From Epiperipatus broadwayi (Eukaryota > Onychophora > Udeonychophora > Euonychophora > Peripatidae): a stretch of DNA of 64,000 bases. Location of the stretch: NCBI GenBank assembly GCA_028023455.1, contig JAQFVV010012497.1, positions 3,782,001 to 3,846,000 on the forward strand, in the 5' to 3' direction. This document shows positions 58,346 through 64,000 of this stretch, in pieces. The notes beneath the pieces were generated by a model that had not been told where the DNA came from, searched no databases, and saw only the letters and a list, made by a program, of their open reading frames with translations. Position 1 is the stretch's first letter; every line of letters starts with the position of its first letter. The position numbers were made by a program, and so were the translations under genes.

Positions 58346-60055
58346 TCACAGATTCCCCAGCTCACATGGCCCCTGGGGTTTTTTGAGGAGGGGGACCATT
58401 GCAACAGGGTAAATTCCACTAATTTCCCAACTGCCATCAGCCAGTATAGCCACCATCTTCTTAACAATCGGTATTGTGAATGAGCTCAGGTGCAGCAGAA
58501 GGAATTTTGGGATTCCATGCATCCCAGGATGTGTGCCATCAGGAAAGGCTCTAAGCGTTGCCAGGATTCTGGCCTCAGTTATTTTGTGTGGTGTATTTGC
58601 CATGGAGAATGTTCTCCTAATTCTGTTAACACCATTGGAATTAAATTTTTTAATGTAATGCTGTCTGATCCTGAGCAGCATGGATGCACCAACATATTTG
58701 TTGCCATCTATCTCAATTGAACCTGGCGCCCTGGATTTGCTGTTGGTTCCAAGGGCCCACTTGAGATAACCCCGGGTCCAGCAATGTTGGTGTTCAATGA
58801 ATTGCCGAGCTCTTTTGATAGAGAGGTATTCGGCAACCTCCCTCTGTATAAGACTGTATTTAATTTTCAGTTCAATTATTTGGGGAACATTATGAGCCTC
58901 ATATGGCATATGTTGTAATTTATATGCAATATGGTCCAGTTCACTAATTAAGCGTACTGGACCCCTGGACTTCTGAGTGGATATATTAATGCTGTCAGCA
59001 AGAGATTTAGTGAAGAGCCTCCAGCCTCTTATTGCAGGCAGGGACAACAACGTAATTCTATTGAAGGCAATGTATGACTCAGATACTAGTTTAGTGGTTA
59101 TGTTCGATTTAGTTAGCATGCGGGTCATTTTTTCTAGGGAGTTTGTAGGTTGATCATCATTGAGTACCAATATTTTGACAAGCACAGCATGATGATCCGA
59201 GAAGGCAACAGGGCATAACTTTGCCTCCATTCCCAGGATCAAAGTTGGGGATACATATATCAGGTCAATCAATGAATGGGCTGACTTAGTATAAAAGGAA
59301 TAATCATCTTCTCGGAAAAACCGTTTACCACTCATAAGAGGCTGGCTAAGGTGGCCTGCATATTTGGCCTGGAATTGGTCATATTTGTGATTATAATCAC
59401 CAATTATTAAGGTTGGGAAAGGGCTGGTTCTCAAGGTGCTATTGATTGAGTTTATAACACTAAATACAATTTCAGGGTCCTTTGGAAGGTACAAATTTAC
59501 TATGTTAAATGAGTGGCCTTTATCTTGTACTATTGCAATTAGACAATTTAAATTGATCATCAAAATTTTGAAGAAGGAGATAGATGATTTTTTATTTATG
59601 ATTATAGCTACTCCGCCTGATGGAGTATTAGAAAAGGAGTAGTGTAGGTAACCCATAGTCTGTAGTAGATCAATGATTTTGTTATCAGATCGAAGGTATA
59701 ATTTAGTTTCGTATAAGCATAGTATGTCTGGGTTGTGCTGTTTGAACCAATGTATCAGGGCATATGCCCTTATGTTTAGTGATGCAATATACATTATTGA
59801 TGACCTAATACCCACTTGATGATGAGTTAGACTAGTCTCCAGGTGGTCCCCTGGGTCAAGCTCTCCTTCTACTGTGACCTCAGGAATAGAGCCTCCCTCT
59901 GATGCTGTGAGAGTAGAAGGTGTTTCAATCTCCTCAACTAGAGATATCAGTTCTGGGTGGCCATTTTCCAATGGGGTGATTTGCAAAGGGAAATCTTTCA
60001 GGCTGAGGGTATCGGGCCATTCAGATAGTCTACCTGTGTTGGTGAACTAGTTCAT
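58346..60055 (-). pseudogene. LINE ORF2, part 1: APE endonuclease and RT start
   Basis: The frame probably starts at ATG 60055, but codon 3 is TAG. The uninterrupted part begins after that stop; a first usable codon near 59986 is TTG. Counting from 59986, the AP-type endonuclease has SLNIR (Asn71), LYETKL (Glu93), IIGDYNH (Asp197, Asn199), SLIDLIYVSP (about 238-247) and SDHHA (263-265), so the catalytic set looks intact. The linker runs to about residue 480. The RT N-terminal region (GTHPGMHGIPKFLL, YPVAMVPLLKKPQGPCELGNL) then ends at TGA 58348-58346. This replaces the Arg of the NLRPIS motif; CGA to TGA is the simplest change. The endonuclease would nick the target DNA for target-primed reverse transcription. 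Confidence 0.85.
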
Positions 60056-60140
60056 GTCTTCTTTCCCTTAGGTGGGCATTCCTGGTCTGCTGTTTCATGT
60101 AATTCTACAAGATCCCCCACAAATTCTGATTCATCACAGT
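60052..60140 (-). pseudogene. End of LINE ORF1
   Basis: The minus-strand reading DESEFVGDLVELHETADQ then ECPPKGKKT ends in TGA (60054-60052). Its TGA overlaps an ATG (60055-60053) in the frame of ORF2, giving the ATGA overlap used for termination-reinitiation in some LINEs. Upstream of 60140 similarity stops at a sequence that resembles a splice acceptor (CTTTTATTCAG). An exon-end origin is therefore an alternative. Confidence 0.45.
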
Positions 60141-60505
60141 CTGAATAAAAGTTAAAATAATTAGAGTTTAATCAAAATAGCAGCATATATAATTGCAAAA
60201 CATGTATCAAAAAAAAAAAAATCACAAGACCATCATTTATGTCTAAAGATAAACAAAAAGCTATATTATTTCAAATATTACTTTCAAAATTTCAGCAGTA
60301 CAATCTGAATTTTGAAACTTATATTATAAATTAACAAAGAGAAAATATTGAAAATATTTAAAAAACCTTTAATGCATTTTCAGTTCTGAGCACCCTTGTG
60401 ATAGGGCCAATCATTATACTGAATGTAACAGTTGCCTTTGACAAATGTGATTAGCACAAAAAATGCATTAATTTATATTTAATGTTTTCAATATTTTTTT
60501 CATAT
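60141..60505. other. AT-rich non-coding DNA
   Basis: Spacer between the LINE on the minus strand and the RTE-like copy on the plus strand. No feature was recognised. Confidence 0.5.
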
Positions 60506-60507
60506 AT

Positions 60508-61800
60508 GAAGCAGTATTAGTATGAGTATTACAACTCATTTACAAAGAACTTTGGATTTCAACCAACCAAAAGAACAAGCTGGATTTAAAAGTGGTTTTA
60601 GTACAATGGATCACATCCAAGTATTGAGAGAATTTGTAGAAAGGACCAATGAATATGAGTTGTCATTATGCTTTGAATTTGTAGATTATGAAAAGATATT
60701 TGATTCTATAACTATTTCTTCAGTGATTAAAGCATTGGATCATTAAGCTATACACCCAGGATATTATCATATTCTGAAGAATATTTATAAAAATGCAACA
60801 GCAACAATTAGATTTCTTAATGATATTGGAAATGTTAACACTGAGAAGTATATAAGACATGTGACTCCATATCTCAAAAACTTTTTACAGCATTTCTGTA
60901 AGAAATATTTTGTAGATTAAAATGGGAAGCTAAAGAAATAAAAGTAAATGGAGATTATTTAGGTCATTTTGATTTTTCAGATGATGTAGTTGTTTTTGCA
61001 AATAATGCTTCAGAGCTTCAGGAAATGTTGCAAGAGTTATCACATGAAAGTAAGAAAGTAGGAATAAATGTAAACATTAACAAGATTACAGTAATGTTCA
61101 ATGGATTTTCTCAAAAGTTGAAAATGAAGATTGATAATGATGAGATAGAAAAAGTTAACAAATACAAATACCTTGGTCAGATTATTACTACAGATGGAAA
61201 CATAATGGATAAAATTAATGATAGAATTAAACTTGATTGGAATGCTTTTGGTAGAAATAAATATTAAAAGGAAATATGTCTATGTGTTTGAAGAAGGTTT
61301 TTGAAAAATGTGTTTTACCAGTTCTTTATGAATCTGAGTCTTGGACGCTTAATACAAGAGCAATACATAGACTTCAGAACACTCAAGGAAGTATGGAGAG
61401 ATTCATGTTAGGAGTAATGTCTATGTGTTTGAAGAAGGTTTTTGAAAAATGTGTTTTACCAGTTCTTTATGAATCTGAGACTTGGACGCTTAATACAAGA
61501 GCAATACATAGACTTCAGGACACTCAAGGAATTATGGAGAGATTCATGTTAGGAGTATCAAGAAGAGATTGAAAATGTAATATATGGGTAAGAGAACAAA
61601 CAAGTGTTACCGAATCAATGAAAGGATTAAAAAATTGAAGTGAAGTTGGGTTGGACATATTTCTAGAAGAAATGATAATAGATGGACAATTGAAATAATA
61701 AACTGGATTCCAATAGATTCTAAAGACCCACAAACAAACCACATGCAAGTTGGATAGATGAAATAGTTTTACCATGAATATTTAAGATATATTTTTCAAA
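60508..61800 (+). pseudogene. RTE-like LINE reverse transcriptase, 5'-truncated
   Basis: The RT and carboxy-terminal part of an RTE/BovB-grade element. At 60522-60746: EQAGFKSGFSTMDHIQVL and SLCFEFVDYEKIFDSI (first catalytic Asp; the usual DYEKAFDS). After a stop at 60747, HILKNIYKNATATIR follows, then a frame change near 60880. From 60901 a continuous frame reads EIFCRLKWEAKEIKVNGDY, FDFSDDVVVFANNASELQ (the active site is F-S-D-D, with both Asp kept), SKKVGINVNINKITVMFNG and VNKYKYLGQIITTDGNIM. It stops at 61267. The next frame (61276-61572) carries the VLPVLYESETWTL block twice. The end resembles the 33.6 kb fragment. The upstream endonuclease is absent. Confidence 0.85.
61276..61557 (+). 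repeat. In-frame 141 bp tandem duplication in the RTE pseudogene
   Basis: 61276-61416 and 61417-61557 are direct copies of 141 bp (47 codons) that differ at about three positions. Each encodes MSMCLKKVFEKCVLPVLYES, then E(S/T)WTLNTRAIHRLQ, then ERFMLGV. Other RTE proteins carry this block once, so the duplication arose in this lineage. Confidence 0.97.
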
Positions 61801-61965
61801 TTACCAAATCTTATAAAATTTGAATATCATAATTAAGCAAAAATGAAGCAAGTGTGAAGAAAATTCAATATAATTTTTATATATGAAAAATACTTATTGA
61901 TATAACTATTTAAAATGAAAATTATTTTGAGGAAAACATTTAAACTCCATTAATAAATAATTGAA
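61801..61965. other. AT-rich spacer
   Basis: No feature; it may include the 3' UTR of the RTE-like copy. Confidence 0.4.
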
Positions 61966-62080
61966 TAGTTTAATTTCATAAGAAGTTAGAGCAGTGGAAT
62001 CTATAGCATTGAGCCGATATCAGTGATCTTTGGATCTTGAGATCCAAAATCCACCATTCGGTCACTGTGCCAAAAATTCA
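61966..62080 (-). mobile_element. SINE-B copy
   Basis: Reading the minus strand: 'CACAGTGACCGAATGGTGGA', 'TTTTGGATCTCAAGATCC' and later 'CTCTAACTTCTTATGAAATT'. Diverged but collinear. Confidence 0.6.
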
Positions 62081-62439
62081 TTAATCAAAACCATCATAGA
62101 ACTCTTAAATAGATCTTATCACAGTTGAAAAAGAAGTTATATTATTAAATTATGCTACAGTTTCAATAAAAAATGTCAGATGGTTACAATTTAGTAATTA
62201 TTTAGGTTGATCGAGGTAACTGTTATTTTTTTATAAGCATAGATATAATAAAGGCTCTTATTCATGAAAAAGGTATCATCTACCTACATATTCATGACTC
62301 AGAACTCTAATCTAATTAGCTAAATGTTGGAACTTTTTCTTATCACAAGCAGACAAATTTTCTTTCCCAATGATTGCTCATATCTATAAAAGTGTTACAG
62401 AAACTAATTTCTTAAATTTCATGCCATTAGCCCTACTTA

Positions 62440-62555
62440 GTTTAATGCACTGGTTGAATATCAGATTGTAGAACTCAAGGTACATAGTCCAATCTGTCAC
62501 TTTTTGTTGCAATTTTTTTATAAATACCTGCTTAATAAAGCATTTATTATATATA
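62440..62555 (+). mobile_element. SINE-B copy
   Basis: 'AGTTTAATGCACTGGTTGAA', 'ATTGTAGAACTCAAGGTACA', 'TAGTCCAATCTGTCAC' and 'TTTATAAATACCTGCTTAAT' follow the family order. Confidence 0.65.
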
Positions 62556-63700
62556 GAGAGATGAATGTAAAAAGGAGAAGAAAATTTCATAAAATATCAG
62601 ATGCTTCAAAAAGAAACATTATTTGTTCAAAAATAATTCAGAAAGAAAAATTAGGAACTCAAAGTTAATAATTACCGCTTTAAAAAACGAAGAAGAATGT
62701 TGAAAAGAAAACAGATTATTATTAAAACATTTTAAATCTGGTGAATTAGTGCCACTAAAGTAATTTTTTAGGAGTAGATTTGAAATAGTCAGAATAAAAT
62801 CAAAATAAAAGATATAAAATCAAGAGTAAATGCTATTAATTAAGGATTAATCAATCGGCAAGCAAATATAATCAATTGTGTAAATGAAATGATGCATGAT
62901 GAGAATACCAATTTTTAGGATCAAAATAAAGCACTTGAGAAAACAATCAATAGTAAAAATGATAGAAATCCACAAGCATAAGAATAAACACAAAATTATA
63001 GCCAAGACTACATCTTTAAAATCATATTAAATTTACAGAAAAGTTATTTGCAAATGTTCAAATTATTTTGTATTCTAAGTCAAAGTCAGTTCAAAGATTT
63101 AGAAAATAAAACATTTGAATAAGAAAGTGAGAAATTTGATATATATAAAAAAGTAAAAACCAATGAAGTTACACAAAATTTAGTAAAGATTGCAAAGAAC
63201 AAAGACAGAGCTTGAAAATATGAAAACCATCTGAATTTAAAAAAATAAAAATAACAATTACCTTCTATCCCACAATAAATTTAGAAATGAGTAATTGTGT
63301 ATTAATTTTAGACAAACCAGTTCTTATATTTTAAGTTTTTATTAAGCTTAGAAATATTAACAATACAACCAAATCTTTCACAACATTTGTGACTTATTTA
63401 TTGCTCAGAATGAAAGTGGTAATGAATTTCTCTTTCACATGTGAAGTTCTATGCCCCATAGATGTCTTTGTCACTTGAATAAAGTTTTACATATAAAGTA
63501 TTCTTTACTACTTTTACATTTACATTCAAGTTATTATCATATAATGGGTCAACAACTGTGTAAAATGCACTGGTTAAATGTGTTATCATACTGTGATATA
63601 TGACTGTTATTTGCTGTGTATATAGCCGAGCAAATTCCTTAGGCAAAAATTTTTAACTTTACACTTAGTGAAGAATAGTTTATGGTAATCATCTATATAT
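62556..63700. other. AT-rich non-coding DNA
   Basis: Nothing recognisable. The small minus-strand frame at 63449-63646 has no identifiable domain. Confidence 0.5.
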
Positions 63701-63900
63701 TCAATTTATCCAAACCACATCGAACACTTTTTAGCAAAACTTTATTTGTATATATATACATACTCCTATGTTTCGACTGTCCTGCAGTCTTCTGAACTGG
63801 CTCCGAAGAAGACTGCAGGACAGTCGAAATGTAGGTGTATGTATATATGTACAAATAAAGAGTTTTGCTAAAAAGTGTTTGAAATGGTTTGGATAAATTG
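63701..63900. mobile_element. Palindromic element, ~93 bp arms
   Basis: Arms 63701-63793 and 63807-63900 are inverted copies sharing 'CAATTTATCCAAACCA', 'ACACTTTTTAGCAAAACT' and 'TTCGACTGTCCTGCAGTCTTCT'. A 13 nt spacer separates them. There are about ten differences, including a 2 bp indel. The inner ~25 bp of the arms is identical and less AT-rich. It is unrelated to the other palindromes in the window by eye. Confidence 0.93.
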
Positions 63901-64000
63901 TATTTATAGGATATTACAGCAAAATAAAGAAAAGTGTGATCTCATAATAACCAATAGCTGTTTACTTCTTTGTTCATTGAATATAAAACTTTATATACGA

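Larger units (their letters stand above)
56111..60140 (-). mobile_element. Tx1/L1-like non-LTR retrotransposon, nearly complete ORF2
   Basis: The best preserved mobile element in the window, clearly less AT-rich than its surroundings. In minus-strand order it has the end of ORF1 (60140-60052), ORF2 with an APE-type endonuclease, RT and a CCHC-type zinc motif (60055-56541), and a probable 3' UTR. The latter holds a 72 bp tandem duplication (56185-56256 and 56257-56328). ORF1 is truncated at 60140. RT wording (GLPLSALLF, KVALLNAAVLPKITYF, RRLCWG) and the APE endonuclease place it in the L1/Tx1 group. Related 3' fragments are at 41.4 and 53.7 kb. The 3' boundary and target duplication were not resolved. 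Confidence 0.8.

Overview
This is AT-rich nuclear DNA from an animal, with no intact host gene visible. The evidence is the repeat content: several clades of non-LTR retrotransposons (Tx1/L1-like, RTE-like and a third RT family), Penelope-like elements with GIY-YIG endonuclease remains, hAT DNA transposons, at least three tRNA-related SINE families and many palindromic (foldback) repeats. There is no operon-like packing, and homopolymer, AT and trinucleotide tracts are frequent. An invertebrate seems likely, but the species cannot be named from the sequence. All protein-level assignments come from reading translations by eye, without database searches.

Layout. 1-7.5 kb: AT-rich DNA with a ~96 bp tandem repeat, a pure (ATA)n tract of about 117 units, a small palindrome, a SINE-B cluster, three SINE-C copies and an 88 bp tandem duplication. 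7.8-9.6 kb: two long palindromes. 10-19 kb: mostly featureless, with scattered SINEs. 19.3-26.2 kb: a SINE-A copy with a clear target-site duplication, SINE-C and SINE-B clusters, and several palindromes or family-P repeats. 26.7-28.5 kb (-): an old Penelope-like element with recognisable RT motifs and the end of its endonuclease. 28.8-38 kb: SINEs, family-P repeats and an RTE 3' fragment at 33.6 kb. 38.3 kb: a perfect 70 bp-arm hairpin inside an insertion flanked by 14 bp direct repeats. 39.5-42.7 kb (-): a degraded LINE ('LINE-A') interrupted by the 3' end of a Tx1-like element. 43.4-45.6 kb: four palindromes. 45.97-47.09 kb: a hAT element with matching ends. 47.43 kb: a 69 bp candidate spliced exon, the only hint of a host gene on the + strand. 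47.87-48.33 kb: a Penelope endonuclease domain. 49.0-49.8 kb: a second LINE-A 3' end. 51.8-52.2 kb: a ~25 bp minisatellite. 52.85-54.43 kb: a second hAT with an exact 8 bp target duplication, inserted into a family-P repeat and carrying a likely LINE fragment. 56.1-60.14 kb (-): a well-preserved Tx1/L1-like retrotransposon. 60.5-61.8 kb (+): an RTE-like RT pseudogene with an in-frame 141 bp tandem duplication. 63.7-63.9 kb: a palindrome.

None of the mobile elements looks autonomous. The best preserved, at 56-60 kb, has a premature stop, a homopolymer frameshift and an RT active-site motif that appears to have lost its Ala-Asp-Asp. The nested insertions give a relative order: family-P before the 52.85 kb hAT, and LINE-A before the Tx1-like fragment inside it. 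The main open questions are whether the palindromic repeats form transcribed hairpins, and whether the 69 bp exon belongs to a real gene whose intron covers much of this window.
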